Assembly (NCBI RefSeq): GCF_900109365.1
Contig: NZ_FNZR01000001.1
Span: 124,001-188,000 of the forward strand
Direction: 5' to 3'
Length of the DNA: 64,000 nt
Source of the DNA: Parapedobacter koreensis
Lineage (GTDB): Bacteria; Bacteroidota; Bacteroidia; Sphingobacteriales; Sphingobacteriaceae
The notes beneath the pieces are model-generated. The model did not search any database. It was not told the DNA's origin and saw nothing but the letters and a program-made list of their open reading frames with translations. Each line of letters begins with the position of its first letter. Position 1 is the first letter of the stretch. The position numbers were made by a program, and so were the translations under genes. This document shows positions 46,991 through 56,848 of this stretch, in pieces.

Positions 46991-49900
46991 TCATTCGTAG
47001 AACAAATATACTTCTACATCTTCCATTAGCCCATAGTCATAACTATCATACGCATCGCCAGCAGGGTAGTTTTTGACATTGCGCCAATGCCATGGCGATA
47101 CCATGCCCGGCCGTGGACTGCCGTGATGGGGGCCTAATGTGTTTTTGAGGCTACCGACGATGATAATTTCCAGCTCATTCCTACCATCTCGTATGCCTTT
47201 GCCTAATTCCAGTTGATGGGGAGGGTAGTGCAGGTAACCAACCGTTTTGCCATTCAGCTTGACGATGGCAGCAGTACCCTTCCACGCGCCGAGCTTCACG
47301 AGGTAGTGTTCGCCGGCTTTGCCTTCAAACTGCTTGGTGTAGGACACCTCATGCCCATAAAACGGCATGCCTGCTTCCTTCCAACTACCCAATGACAGCG
47401 GCGTACTGGCCGATAGGCCCCACCCTTTCTCCAGCGGATGGAGTGCAAAATCGCCTAAGACATATACAGGTTCGATTTCCGCATGGACGCTCATCCGGTT
47501 TGCCCGCAGTTCAATGGTATTATTCCCTGCTTTGCATACCTGCCGATGTCAAACACGGCAAAATCACGATCCAGCCACCATTGATCGGGAATTGGATGGA
47601 TCACCTGCCCATTGATAGCCACCTGCCAAAGATGTGGCCGTTCCACCACGGCCTGTAATCCAACCGTCGCCGTTCCGGCGGCCAGCTGAAAATGGTAACT
47701 TGCGGCAAAACCCGTCCCTTGGCCGAAGGTATCCCTTCGGATAGTGTGGTCTTTATATTGGACGGATGTATTCCACGGATTGCCATCCGCAAACCCATAA
47801 TGCTTGAAAACCGTATCTGCCGCATAAAATGTGTTGACGTCCTTCAGCAACGTATCGCCGATAGCAACATCGCAGAAGTCAATGGTCAATACATTCGGCC
47901 GTAGCCGCTTCACCCGGCTCTGCCGGGTGGCAATCGCCCGTGCCTGCGTTGCCGGGGCCTTCCAAGCCGGATAGGCATCCCGGGCCTCGTCTGCGATAAA
48001 AAATAAGGCGCTGCCAGCCGCCGGAAGATGATACCGTAGCAGTTGGGTGGAATCCGAGCGGGCACCCGGGAAATCGAGCACATCACCGGTTTCCGTATCC
48101 AAAAAAAGCACCTGCTTGCCCTGTACCGCTACGGCAACGTCCCTGGCTTCATCCAGGCTGGAATTAGCCAAAAACAGCAATTGCCCATCTTGTAGCCTCC
48201 TCCTGTGGTGGTATAGCTGCGGTTGCAGGAGATCTTTCCCTTTGAATACCACATCTTCCGGCAAGAAATAATCGCGTATCACGTGCTCGTCCAGCGTTTC
48301 AACCGCACGCACATCGCCAAAGGCTTGCAGTTGTGCAATTTCCGTTTCGGCAGCTGCGCCATCAATGTATCTCATGGCTTCGAAAAGTAAGATTTGCCCC
48401 CCTTGCTTGGCATATTGTAGCAACAGGCTAAAGGTAGACCTGTCGATATTCTCCATGCCCGGTGGGATGACCACGGTACGGTATCCACGCTCGCCAATGA
48501 CGAACCGCGTTCCACGCACGCTCCCGTGATCCTTGATGATATTTTCCGAGCCGAGATCGTATTCCGATTGGGCGCGCTCCAAGGTGGTTATAAACGCCTG
48601 GAATTGTCGGCCAATCGTATCCCGGCGGGGATTGGCCGATTGGAAGGCAGAATACAGCCAAGCCGAGGTGGTCGGTTCGATAACCAAGATATCGTTGATC
48701 TGCTTGCCCGCCGAAAGCGCCAGCGACAGCCTGGCGAAATAGCTGTTTTGCACCCAATAATACGGCCACCACGGGTTGTGGTAGGAGAATGACTGCGGAT
48801 AGTCATATTTGCGGGCACCCAATAGCGTCATGTCAGCCAAGTGCTGGTTTAACGTATTGACGCCCAGCGCATACTGCCAATCCCTCAGGCGTTTCATGTC
48901 CGTCATCGTCAACTCCCATCCTCCGCCTCCATAGGTCTCGCTCAGGGTACGCTTCCGCCCGAGTTGATTGGCTACGCTGGCCAGCTCCTTGACTGCCCGG
49001 ATATTCCCAAACTGGGCATTGGGACTTGTCTCGTCAAATTGGTTGAATAGCATATCGATTGCCGGACGTTGGTGCCAGGCGTACATCGCCATGTTATCGC
49101 CGCCATGGTTCGGGCTGGGCCAGCCGTGCTCCCAATAGTGCCCCGTCCATTCCAAGCCGTTCTTCTCGGTATAGGCGTACCATGGTTTGGACCACCGGTC
49201 GATAAACAGCTGGAGCAGCACCTGGTAGTAATTATGCCTGATTTTCCGCCATGCGCCCACCTCTTCATACAGGGATGGAAGATGAGGCACTAAATCGTAT
49301 CCCCACCGTTGCTTGAACTGCTCAAATAAGTCAGGCGTCCAGCGGATATTATTTTCACCCTGCACTTCGATATTGGGTTCGTCCGTAAATACACCGGGTA
49401 CAGTATGTCCAAATTCCTTTCCGAAATGCCGTTCATATCCGGCCATGGTTACTTCAATGAACTTTTCCGTCACCCCTGCTTTCAACAAATCCACATAGGA
49501 AAACCCGGCATACCACGGAGACTGGTCATAAAAAGCTTTTTTAAACAAAAAATACGTCCCCAAACTATCCGCATATCGATCAGCACGGCCTGAAATATCA
49601 AGGTAGCCGTTGGAAGTTTCGCGGAGGACAACGAAATACGGGCTCATGTTATGCGGCAGCCGATCCGTCTTTGTCAGGTTGAGCATCTGCCCTTGGTTGT
49701 AAGATTCGGGCATTTCCGCCGGCACATGTCCCCCTGCGAAGCCGCTGGGATATGAATTCTCGTCATAAATCCATACGTGCAGCCCCAATGCTTTTCCTTT
49801 GGCCACGGTATAGGTAAAAAGCCGGTGCCATTCGTCGGAAAGGTACGGGGTGATGAGTCCCGGGCGCGGATGGACAAACACACCACCAAATGCCTTGTCC

Positions 49901-50124
49901 TTGAAGTCTTGCATCATGCTATCGATGATGGCTTCGGTGACATCCGTATGCCATACCCACAGCGGGGCACTCCCAAAGGACTTATCTGGTTGCTTGAACG
50001 CTTCTGCCAATTGCCGAATGGTAGCGATTTCCGCTTTTTGCTGGGCATGCCCCAATTGGCTATGGCATAATACTGCAAGGATCACCAAGCAGCACATCCC
50101 GCTGGTATAACGTTGTGTTTTCAT
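46991..50124 (-). pseudogene. GH106-type (alpha-L-rhamnosidase-like) glycoside hydrolase with a frameshift
   Basis: Two adjacent frames form one protein of about 1044 residues. The 5' part (to 47491) has a signal peptide ending GHAQ, and APLWVWHTDVTEAIID, VFVHPRPGLI and WIYDENSYPSGFAGG, resembling GH106 enzymes. It ends with a short garbled tail after FDIGRYAKQG. The 3' part continues in another frame with the galactose-binding-like lid domain (VHAEIEPVYVLGDFALHP to LMEDVEVYLFYE). One base seems missing near the C-run at 47525-47527; restoring it gives KQGxNNTIELRANRMSVHAEIE. A real mutation or a sequencing error both fit. ATG 50124 is chosen for the signal peptide. It lies 8 bp behind the isomerase gene. 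Confidence 0.8.
47525..47527 (-). other. Frameshift position in the GH106-type gene
   Basis: The CCC run (GGG on the coding strand) is where the frame must change by one missing base to join the two parts. The homopolymer makes either indel mutation or base-calling error plausible. Confidence 0.7.
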
Positions 50125-50132
50125 CGTGCTAA

Positions 50133-51551
50133 TCAACAAATCTTAATGGTTTCCATACGAAGTAATTTTCCCAATTTTTCAATCTTGCCTGCAACATGGC
50201 CAGTCCCCACGGCACAATGGTGTGCCGGGCCATACGTATTCCAGTTTTCTACAAATCGGCGGGCCCCGATGGGAAAACGGTAACGGCTATTGGTATTGCC
50301 GATTTCCAGGATAGGGCCTGATACCGATTCGGCTTCAGCTACCAGAAAAGCCAGTTTTCCCCTGCCATCTTCCACCACCGATAATAAGGTAACCGGCCCA
50401 TGCTTTACCGACATTTCCACGGATAGCCCGTTGCCTACCTTTCCGTGATAAACTTGCAATGGTTTTACCTTGATCTTTCCCTCAGCAATCCGGAAATGTC
50501 CCGGACCATCATGTCCCATCAGTACCACATCAGCGTCAAAATCCATGGCATAGTATTCGGTAAATGACCCTCCGGCACCGAAACCGTCCAGTATTTTCAT
50601 CGCTTGGGCATTCTTGATTTCGTATTCACCCGCCACCGGAATACCCCTGGCCGTCAGATACGTGCTCCCGAGGATAATCGAGCTCATGGTATTTTCATTT
50701 TCGGCGATGCCACGTCCTTTGTAGTAATAGGCCAACGAACCCAAGTGATACTTGGCCGCTAACTCGTCAAGCGCCACAGACGTGCGGGCAGCCCGTTCCA
50801 ATTCAGCAAGGCTGCAATCCGGCCAGACATCAAAAGCCGCATAAAAATCCCTTACCCGTTCCTCGATTTGCGCCGCCGTTACATAGGTTCGTAGGGATGA
50901 CAGCTCGTCTACCTCAAGATGTTCAATATGGCCTCCAAAAGTGGATAGCTGGAGGGTCAAGTCGGTATAAATATCCAGCATACCCGAATAATACGTCCCC
51001 ATTGCACCCAGTCGGTTATGCGCCATCGTGTTGGCTACCTTCGCGGCCTCCACCCACCCCGCCACTTCTTGCCAGCATTCATCTTCTTCACCCAACAAGC
51101 CCGTCACCTGATAAAACTGAATACCGGCCCGGTTAAATACGTTGGCCAGCTCGGGCACCGGACAAGCCGAGCAGTAGGCCAGCCATTCACCCGTCATGTC
51201 GTGTCTATCGAGGCTATTGAAATATCGATAGTCAATAGCCGATTCGGGCGAAAGGTTCAATACGATAACAGGAACCTTGGCGCGTTGTACCACAGGAAGC
51301 ACTGTGGCGGATAATGCATAGGTAGTCACATACAGAAAAATGATATCCACATCCGCCTGCCGAAAACGATGGCCTGCATCCATGGCTTTACCGACGGTAT
51401 CAATGAGGCCCAGGTTGATGATAGCTGCATCATAAGCCTCCAAGCGATGGTGCACCTGATGCAAATAAGTCAGCAACCGATTTTTCAACCCTTCGAACTG
51501 CTCCCAGTAAACGTCGAGCCCTATGCCGAACAAACCTATCTTTAACCGCAT
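50133..51551 (-). CDS. L-fucose/L-arabinose isomerase-family protein
   Basis: A 472-residue protein of the FucI/AraA-like family. MRLKIGLFGIGLDVYWEQFEGL is the typical start of this subgroup, and VVLMGHDGPGHFRIAEG carries the metal-site His. Other marks are MGTYYSGMLDIYTDLT and RGIAENENTMSSIILGSTYLTARGIPVAGE. It should interconvert an aldose and ketose in the cytoplasm; the exact sugar is uncertain. With the rhamnosidase-like gene behind it, a deoxy-sugar is likely. Confidence 0.82.
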   Translation of the reverse strand: MRLKIGLFGIGLDVYWEQFEGLKNRLLTYLHQVHHRLEAYDAAIINLGLIDTVGKAMDAGHRFRQADVDIIFLYVTTYALSATVLPVVQRAKVPVIVLNLSPESAIDYRYFNSLDRHDMTGEWLAYCSACPVPELANVFNRAGIQFYQVTGLLGEEDECWQEVAGWVEAAKVANTMAHNRLGAMGTYYSGMLDIYTDLTLQLSTFGGHIEHLEVDELSSLRTYVTAAQIEERVRDFYAAFDVWPDCSLAELERAARTSVALDELAAKYHLGSLAYYYKGRGIAENENTMSSIILGSTYLTARGIPVAGEYEIKNAQAMKILDGFGAGGSFTEYYAMDFDADVVLMGHDGPGHFRIAEGKIKVKPLQVYHGKVGNGLSVEMSVKHGPVTLLSVVEDGRGKLAFLVAEAESVSGPILEIGNTNSRYRFPIGARRFVENWNTYGPAHHCAVGTGHVAGKIEKLGKLLRMETIKIC

Positions 51552-51679
51552 TGAAATGATGTTTTATACGTGCTTATAACTGTATTAATGGTAGGCTAAG
51601 TTATTTTTTATAATTTTAACATCCATACACGATTTGACATTATCGATGTACATTTTGAACCAATTAGGAATGATAACAT

Positions 51680-52579
51680 ATGAAGACATACCATAAATAC
51701 CTACCCGTGAGCACCCGCGATGAGCAATGGGGTTTATATACGTTAAATACGGGATTCGGCCAAATCCCACTGTCTTCTGCCTACCCCAGTAGAGACCACC
51801 CGGCTACTTATTATTTCGATTGGCAGCACGGCCGTGTACTGGATGAATACCAATTGATTTACATCACACACGGTGAAGGCTTATTCGAATCAAAAACCAG
51901 TGGAGCAATAGCCATCCAGGAAGGTTCCATCATTTTGTTGTTTCCGGATGAATGGCACCGTTATAAACCGAATGAAAACACGGGGTGGAATGAGTATTGG
52001 GTTGGGTTCAAGGGCCCCATAGCAGACCAACTGGTGAAAAATAAATTTTTTAGTAGGCAAAACCCGATTATACGCATCGGGTTCCGGGAAGAAATCGTTG
52101 CTTTCTTCAATGATATCTGTGCGCGCACCAATACCGAGCTTACCGGCTACCAACCACTCATTTCCGGGGAAATCCTGCATCTCTTGGGATCCGTGCATGC
52201 CATCTCCAAAGAAAATGCACTGCATGCCAATAGGGATTATGAAGACAGCATAGTAAATAAAGCCCGGATAATATTCCGCGAAAATGTCGAGACTTCCATA
52301 TCAGCCGAGCAAGTTGCCCAAGATTTAGGCTTGAGTTATTCCCAGTTCAGGAAGGTGTTCAAAAAATACACCGGCATCTCCCCGGGACAATACTTGATCC
52401 AGCTCAAAATCGAAAAAGCCAAATTATTGCTGACATTTCCGAATAAGCTCATCAAGGAAGTAGCCTATGACCTGGGATTCGATTCATGCTTTTATTTCTC
52501 CAAGCTGTTTAAGGAGAAAACGGGATTGTCGCCCGCCAACTATCGTGATCGATACATGCGACCCGTATCGGGCCGTTAG
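51680..52579 (+). CDS. AraC-family transcription regulator
   Basis: A 299-residue regulator with an AraC-type cupin sensor (about 25-150: YQLIYITHGEGLFESKTSG, LFPDEWHRYKP) and two helix-turn-helix motifs (about 195-295: SAEQVAQDLGLSYSQFRKVFKKYTGISPGQYL; KEVAYDLGFDSCFYFSKLFKEKTGLSP). It is divergent from the isomerase/glycosidase operon across 128 bp and is the likely local activator of it. Confidence 0.93.
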   Translation: MKTYHKYLPVSTRDEQWGLYTLNTGFGQIPLSSAYPSRDHPATYYFDWQHGRVLDEYQLIYITHGEGLFESKTSGAIAIQEGSIILLFPDEWHRYKPNENTGWNEYWVGFKGPIADQLVKNKFFSRQNPIIRIGFREEIVAFFNDICARTNTELTGYQPLISGEILHLLGSVHAISKENALHANRDYEDSIVNKARIIFRENVETSISAEQVAQDLGLSYSQFRKVFKKYTGISPGQYLIQLKIEKAKLLLTFPNKLIKEVAYDLGFDSCFYFSKLFKEKTGLSPANYRDRYMRPVSGR

Positions 52580-52626
52580 CAATCCTTTGCTTAAAGCAAC
52601 ATCATGCAGGCGTCGAGTTAGGCTCG

Positions 52627-53649
52627 TTAATCCGACAAACCACCACTGCCGCGTACGCCAAACGCATAACGCTGGTAATCGATAAGCTGCCGGTCGCCTT
52701 CATTAGCTTTCCATGCCTGCTCCTCGTGGCTAAGGCGAACAATGTCGCCAGTATTCTTGTCGCTGAACAGCTTGGCAACGGACTGTAGAATGCGATTCTC
52801 CTCCTCCGAAAATTGACCACCGTCAAACGAGATATTGGGATGATAAACCTCCACGTACTGGTCATCCTTGCCCTTGCGTTCTTCTATGGAAACCTTTCCT
52901 TCATCCTGTAGCCGAAGGAAAAGCCGCCCGTATTCGGCTGGCACCGGCCCGAACGGGATGGCACGGTATTGCAAACCGGTAATAGAGTAGCCATGATTCC
53001 TGTATGCAAAAAAATCCATGTAAAACAACAGCTTGTTGAGCTTGGTCTTATACAGGTTGCCGATGTGCTGTTCAAAATAGGCGATGGCTTGGGCGACACG
53101 CGGCAGGCTAAGGCGTCGGTATCCATTGTAAGAATTGGGGGGCTCCTCACGCAACACAATCTGCGAAAGTCCAATATCATATAGTATATCACGACGGCGC
53201 TCAATCAATGCCTCTGCCTTTGCGATAAACTTGTTTGCCTCCTGCTCTTCTAAAAAATGGCTGCTTGCCTTTACCTGCTTGATGAATTCCTCCGGCTCGC
53301 GTACGGACAGGATGAGCCGCCCATTGGCTACCGTGGGCATTTCCCCCGCTTCGTAAAGCCGGTAGGTATTGGCTCCCAATCCCAATATCTCCGACATCTT
53401 GCTGGCCGATACGCCGTACTGCCCGCGGATCTGCCGGATTTCCTCCGGAAACGGGATACCGTATTTTTCCCGGTATTGGTTGGTGGCCTGCACCGTATTG
53501 AGTGCATCCAGCCGGTCGTCGGTAAACCGCTCGCCACTGCTTTCGCACAGGTAATAATGGTACATGATGTTGAACGTTTCCTTACGGAACGTGAGGGTGT
53601 CCGCCTCGCGGACCAATTTCATTGGTTTTCCTGTGATTGGGCTGTTCAT
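52627..53649 (-). CDS. MqsA-like / HTH / Panacea (DUF4065) antitoxin
   Basis: A 340-residue three-part protein. Residues 1-60 resemble the MqsA-type zinc-binding start (MNSPITGKPMKLV, YHYYLCESSGERFT) but the CxxC pairs are reduced to one Cys. Residues about 70-120 are an XRE HTH (IRQIRGQYGVSASKMSEILGLG, YRLYEAGEMP). Residues about 190-300 match the SocA-like Panacea domain (KLNKLLFYMDFFAYRNHGYSITGLQYRAIPFGPVPAEYGRLF). It should neutralise the upstream toxin and repress the operon. Its ATG overlaps the toxin stop by 4 nt, and the upstream 20-codon extension is unneeded. Confidence 0.85.
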   Translation of the reverse strand: MNSPITGKPMKLVREADTLTFRKETFNIMYHYYLCESSGERFTDDRLDALNTVQATNQYREKYGIPFPEEIRQIRGQYGVSASKMSEILGLGANTYRLYEAGEMPTVANGRLILSVREPEEFIKQVKASSHFLEEQEANKFIAKAEALIERRRDILYDIGLSQIVLREEPPNSYNGYRRLSLPRVAQAIAYFEQHIGNLYKTKLNKLLFYMDFFAYRNHGYSITGLQYRAIPFGPVPAEYGRLFLRLQDEGKVSIEERKGKDDQYVEVYHPNISFDGGQFSEEENRILQSVAKLFSDKNTGDIVRLSHEEQAWKANEGDRQLIDYQRYAFGVRGSGGLSD

Positions 53650-54005
53650 ATTTTTTCCTTTTTGAAGGGATAGCTGATAGGATGCGCTGCCGGATGGAAT
53701 GAGATGCAAATGACCGGATTGCCTGATGTCCCCATTGATATTTTTATATACAGTTCGTTATCCTTATATATTTTGCCGAATACCCACATGCTGGCTATTC
53801 CGTACAACTGATCGTCCAGCGGGCCTTCGCTATAGTCAGTAATCGTAATGGACTCCACGATTTCGCGCCGCTTGACCGGAGTGATTTCCAAACCCAACAG
53901 TGTCTGTGCATTCTTTGGCCTGCTGTCCCTGAAAATGATATCAAATACCCGGTACTTGGCAAAGAACGCTTGTAGGAAATGGGAAACGTCGTCTCTTGTC
54001 GCCAC
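53646..54005 (-). CDS. MqsR-family-like toxin of a toxin-antitoxin pair
   Basis: A 119-residue protein preceding the antitoxin and coupled to it by an ATGA overlap. The C-terminal SMWVFGKIYKDNELYIKISMG...VICISFHPA is like the core of MqsR-type ribonucleases (YLKI...LIVSFK) and of Bacteroidota relatives. A full catalytic assignment is not possible by eye. The frame starts with GTG at 54005, within an A/T-rich region with palindromic sites; no better ATG is in frame. Toxin-first order is the same as in mqsRA. Confidence 0.7.
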   Translation of the reverse strand: MATRDDVSHFLQAFFAKYRVFDIIFRDSRPKNAQTLLGLEITPVKRREIVESITITDYSEGPLDDQLYGIASMWVFGKIYKDNELYIKISMGTSGNPVICISFHPAAHPISYPFKKEKI

Positions 54006-54360
54006 GGCAATACGGAATTAAATAAATACATCGAACATTATCCCATCTCTTCGCAAACAAACAACTTATTCGTGATAAGGTTGTTTGGCGATAGACGTTT
54101 TTACATCTTTTATGCGGTCACAAAAATATAACTAATAAGTTGAATTATAAAATATTTTATCAATTTTTTAAACTTATTAGTTTATTTTTCATACACTAAA
54201 TGGTATTTATTCAACTAAAAAGTGTAAAGGAAAGTAGGTGTTAATTAATGACCGGGAAAGGCGGTAAAATCATGCCCGATATATTTGGAAGCTCACAATT
54301 TATTATAAAATTTCCTTGCATTAATTATTAATCGTAATATTGCAATACATTTATATAGTA
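54006..54360. other. A/T-rich divergent region between toxin-antitoxin and arsenic operons
   Basis: No gene was seen. It contains a hairpin (ACAAC CTTAT stem, 54061-54084) just upstream of the toxin, two perfect palindromes (54130-54141, 54171-54182), a third imperfect copy (54213-54224) and the arsR promoter region near the right end (TAATATTG at 54335-54342, a near match to the -7 consensus). Confidence 0.6.
54130..54224. promoter_or_regulatory. Repeated AACT-N4-AGTT palindromes, candidate antitoxin operators
   Basis: AACTAATAAGTT (54130-54141) and AACTTATTAGTT (54171-54182) are each palindromic at their ends and are reverse complements of each other. AACTAAAAAGTG (54213-54224) is a near copy. 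The layout resembles mqsRA operators (AACCT-N3-AGGTT) in style but the sequence differs. Confidence 0.5.
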
Positions 54361-54690
54361 ATGGGGATTACCAAAACAGAAATATTCAGCGAAAAGCAAA
54401 ATGAGCTGGCCATCACATTTAAGGCATTGGCTCATCCCGCACGGATTGCCATTTTGCAGCACATTATCAAGCAGCAAGCCTGCATCTGCAATGATTTGGT
54501 GCAGGAACTCGGATTGGCCCAGCCAACCATATCGCAGCATCTCCGCGAATTGAAGAATATCGGTATCATCAAGGGTAGTATTGAGGGCACCAGTATATGC
54601 TACTGCATTGACGAAGTGGTATGGCATTCCGTGAAAAACGAGCTAACTGCTTTCTTTTCGCAGAATGTATCCGTTGAAAAGTGCTGCTGA
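54361..54690 (+). CDS. arsR: ArsR-family metalloregulator
   Basis: A 109-residue winged-helix repressor: FKALAHPARIAILQHI, then ACICNDLVQELGLAQPTISQHLRELKNIGII. The CxC pair in ACICNDL matches the arsenite-binding position of ArsR proteins, and the C-terminus adds KCC. It should release DNA on As(III)/Sb(III) binding and control the four-gene arsenic operon that follows. ATG 54361 is chosen; the frame from 54340 begins in the promoter. Confidence 0.93.
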   Translation: MGITKTEIFSEKQNELAITFKALAHPARIAILQHIIKQQACICNDLVQELGLAQPTISQHLRELKNIGIIKGSIEGTSICYCIDEVVWHSVKNELTAFFSQNVSVEKCC

Positions 54691-54750
54691 TTTTTTTATT
54701 CTGATTCATCGTAATAAAGCATTAAAACAATAAATAGAGTCCATTAAATT

Positions 54751-55197
54751 ATGAAACTATCCGAAGTAAAACAGCTTTTGCCCACGTTGGACAATGTAGC
54801 GTTTCAATTGGAAGACGGTACGTTTGTCCCCGAACATTTCCATGTCACCGAGGTGGGGGTGACAACCAAACATTTCATCGACTGTGGCGGGATCATCCGT
54901 AGTGAGGAAGCGGTCAATTTCCAATTGTGGAATGCCGAGGATTACGAGCATCGGCTGAAGCCTGCAAAACTACTCCGGATTATCTCGCTTTCGGAGGATA
55001 AACTGGACATAAAGGATGCCGAAGTGGAAGTAGAATACCAAAGCAATACGATAGGCAGGTATGATCTTAGTTTCAATGGCAGTCATTTCGTATTGAAAAG
55101 TAAGACTACGGCCTGTTTGGCGCAGGACGCCTGTGGTAATTTTAAGGAGATATCGGTGGCTGCATCTTCTTGCTGTACCCCGGGAGGCAACTGCTAA
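54751..55197 (+). CDS. DUF6428 protein of the arsenic operon
   Basis: A 148-residue cytoplasmic protein of DUF6428, typically between arsR and arsC in Bacteroidota. VAFQLEDGTFVPEHFHVTEVG is the recognisable start. The C-terminus is Cys-rich (TACLAQDACG, SSCCTPGGNC), suggesting As(III) or thiol binding; this is inference. It is 60 bp behind arsR and overlaps nothing. Confidence 0.85.
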   Translation: MKLSEVKQLLPTLDNVAFQLEDGTFVPEHFHVTEVGVTTKHFIDCGGIIRSEEAVNFQLWNAEDYEHRLKPAKLLRIISLSEDKLDIKDAEVEVEYQSNTIGRYDLSFNGSHFVLKSKTTACLAQDACGNFKEISVAASSCCTPGGNC

Positions 55198-55198
55198 T

Positions 55199-55624
55199 AT
55201 GGAACGGAAAAAGAATATCCTGGTATTGTGCACTGGCAACAGCTGCCGAAGCCAATTGGCTGAAGGATACCTGCGGCATTTCGCTGGCGATCGTGCTGAC
55301 ATCTACAGTGCAGGTATCGAAACACACGGTGTCAATCCAAAGGCCGTACAAGTGATGGCGGAAGATGGGATAGATATTTCGGGCCATACCTCCAACCATG
55401 TCGATGAATATCGTGACGTTGATTTCGACTATGTGATTACGGTATGTGACAACGCAAAGGAAAGCTGCCCTTATTTCCCCACAAAGGCGCAAAAGTTTCA
55501 TCATAATTTCCCCGATCCGGCCAAAGCTGTGGGTACTGAAGAGGAAATAAATGGAGTATTCCATCATGTGAGGGATATGATTCGGGATTATGCAGAACGC
55601 TTTGTCCGAGAACAGTTGAATTAA
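55199..55624 (+). CDS. arsC: Arsenate reductase, low-molecular-weight phosphatase type
   Basis: A 141-residue LMW-PTP-like arsenate reductase. The P-loop nucleophile is in VLCTGNSCRSQLAEG (Cys about 11), and DYVITVCDNAKESCPYFP carries the partner Cys pair. The catalytic Asp loop is FPDPAKA. It reduces arsenate to arsenite, likely with thioredoxin. The frame starts far upstream in DUF6428 but ATG 55199, 1 nt after its stop, is the true start. Confidence 0.95.
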   Translation: MERKKNILVLCTGNSCRSQLAEGYLRHFAGDRADIYSAGIETHGVNPKAVQVMAEDGIDISGHTSNHVDEYRDVDFDYVITVCDNAKESCPYFPTKAQKFHHNFPDPAKAVGTEEEINGVFHHVRDMIRDYAERFVREQLN

Positions 55625-55657
55625 CATAGACGAAGAGCCATCACGCAAAAGAAGAAT

Positions 55658-56755
55658 ATGTTTGCAAATAACTATGCGCCTGCGGCAAAAAGAAAAAAAT
55701 TGAGCTTCTTGGATAGATACCTGACCTTATGGATTTTCCTTGCCATGGCCCTTGGCGTCGGGATAGGTTATTTTATCCCCGCTTCTGCAGATTTTATTGA
55801 TTCCTTTTCCAGTGGGACTACAAATATTCCCCTGGCCATCGGCCTCATCCTTATGATGTATCCTCCATTGGCCAAGGTCAGGTACGAACAGCTGGGAAAG
55901 GTTTTCAAGGATGTTAGAATCCTTGGTCTTTCATTGTTGCTTAATTGGGTACTTGGCCCCATACTGATGTTCATCCTTGCCTTGACATTCCTGCGGGACT
56001 ATCCGGAATACATGGTCGGACTGATACTCATTGGGCTTGCAAGATGCATTGCCATGGTGGTGGTGTGGAATGAACTGGCCGAGGGAAACCGGGAGTATGG
56101 AGCGGGCCTGATTGCCTTGAATAGCATTTTCCAAGTCTTGTTCTACAGTGTGTTTGCTTATTTATTCATCACGGTACTGCCTCCCCTGTTTGGCATCGAA
56201 ACCACGGAGATTAACATTACAGTTGGACAGATTGCGGAAAGCGTGGGCATTTACCTTGGAATCCCTTTCGCATTGGGCGTAATCAGCCGGTATGCACTCA
56301 TTGCCTGGAAAGGGGAAGAATGGTTTACCAAAACCTACATGCCGTTTATCTCGCCAATCACGTTGATTGCATTGCTATTTACCATCGTTGTGATGTTCAG
56401 CCTCAAAGGGGAATTGATTGTTCAGATTCCCATGGACGTGGTACGTATTGCTATCCCATTGGTGATCTATTTCGTATTCATGTTCGTGTTCAGTTTTCTC
56501 GTCGGGAAACGCGTTGGCACGGATTACTCAAAAAATACGGCCATTGCCTTTACAGCAACTGGCAATAATTTTGAGCTGGCAATCGCTGTGGCCATCGGTG
56601 TCTTTGGTATCAACAGTGGGCAAGCTTTTGCGGGGGTCATTGGCCCACTCGTGGAAGTACCGGCATTGATTGCATTGGTCAACCTCGCTTTCTGGTTCAG
56701 GAAGAAGTATTACGGCACCAACGTTGCGGTTAATCAGCTAAAAACAAAAGGATAA
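55658..56755 (+). CDS. arsB: ACR3-family arsenite efflux transporter
   Basis: A 365-residue inner-membrane protein with ten predicted helices. Family marks are [21 protein letters not shown], the invariant Cys in [13 protein letters not shown], and [37 protein letters not shown]-type segment near the end. It exports As(III)/Sb(III) made by ArsC. It ends the arsenic operon. Confidence 0.96.
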   Translation: MFANNYAPAAKRKKLSFLDRYLTLWIFLAMALGVGIGYFIPASADFIDSFSSGTTNIPLAIGLILMMYPPLAKVRYEQLGKVFKDVRILGLSLLLNWVLGPILMFILALTFLRDYPEYMVGLILIGLARCIAMVVVWNELAEGNREYGAGLIALNSIFQVLFYSVFAYLFITVLPPLFGIETTEINITVGQIAESVGIYLGIPFALGVISRYALIAWKGEEWFTKTYMPFISPITLIALLFTIVVMFSLKGELIVQIPMDVVRIAIPLVIYFVFMFVFSFLVGKRVGTDYSKNTAIAFTATGNNFELAIAVAIGVFGINSGQAFAGVIGPLVEVPALIALVNLAFWFRKKYYGTNVAVNQLKTKG

Positions 56756-56790
56756 TGCTGTAAAAAGAATGATTTGGCTTGGAAAGACAA

Positions 56791-56816
56791 AAAGCCGCCC
56801 AAGGATGGACGGCTTT
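56791..56816. terminator. Hairpin terminator between arsenic and copper loci
   Basis: AAAGCCGCCC (56791-56800) pairs with GGACGGCTTT (56807-56816) with one mismatch and a 6-nt loop, flanked by A-rich sequence on the left. It serves the convergent ends. Confidence 0.6.
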
Positions 56817-56848
56817 GGGGTATAGATCTTTGCGCTTGCCTGAATAGT

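Noticed and set aside
46991-47494. Separate small gene after the GH106-type gene
   Set aside because: Its start has no signal peptide, it overlaps the upstream frame and it continues the glycosidase lid domain; a frameshifted single gene is the simpler reading.
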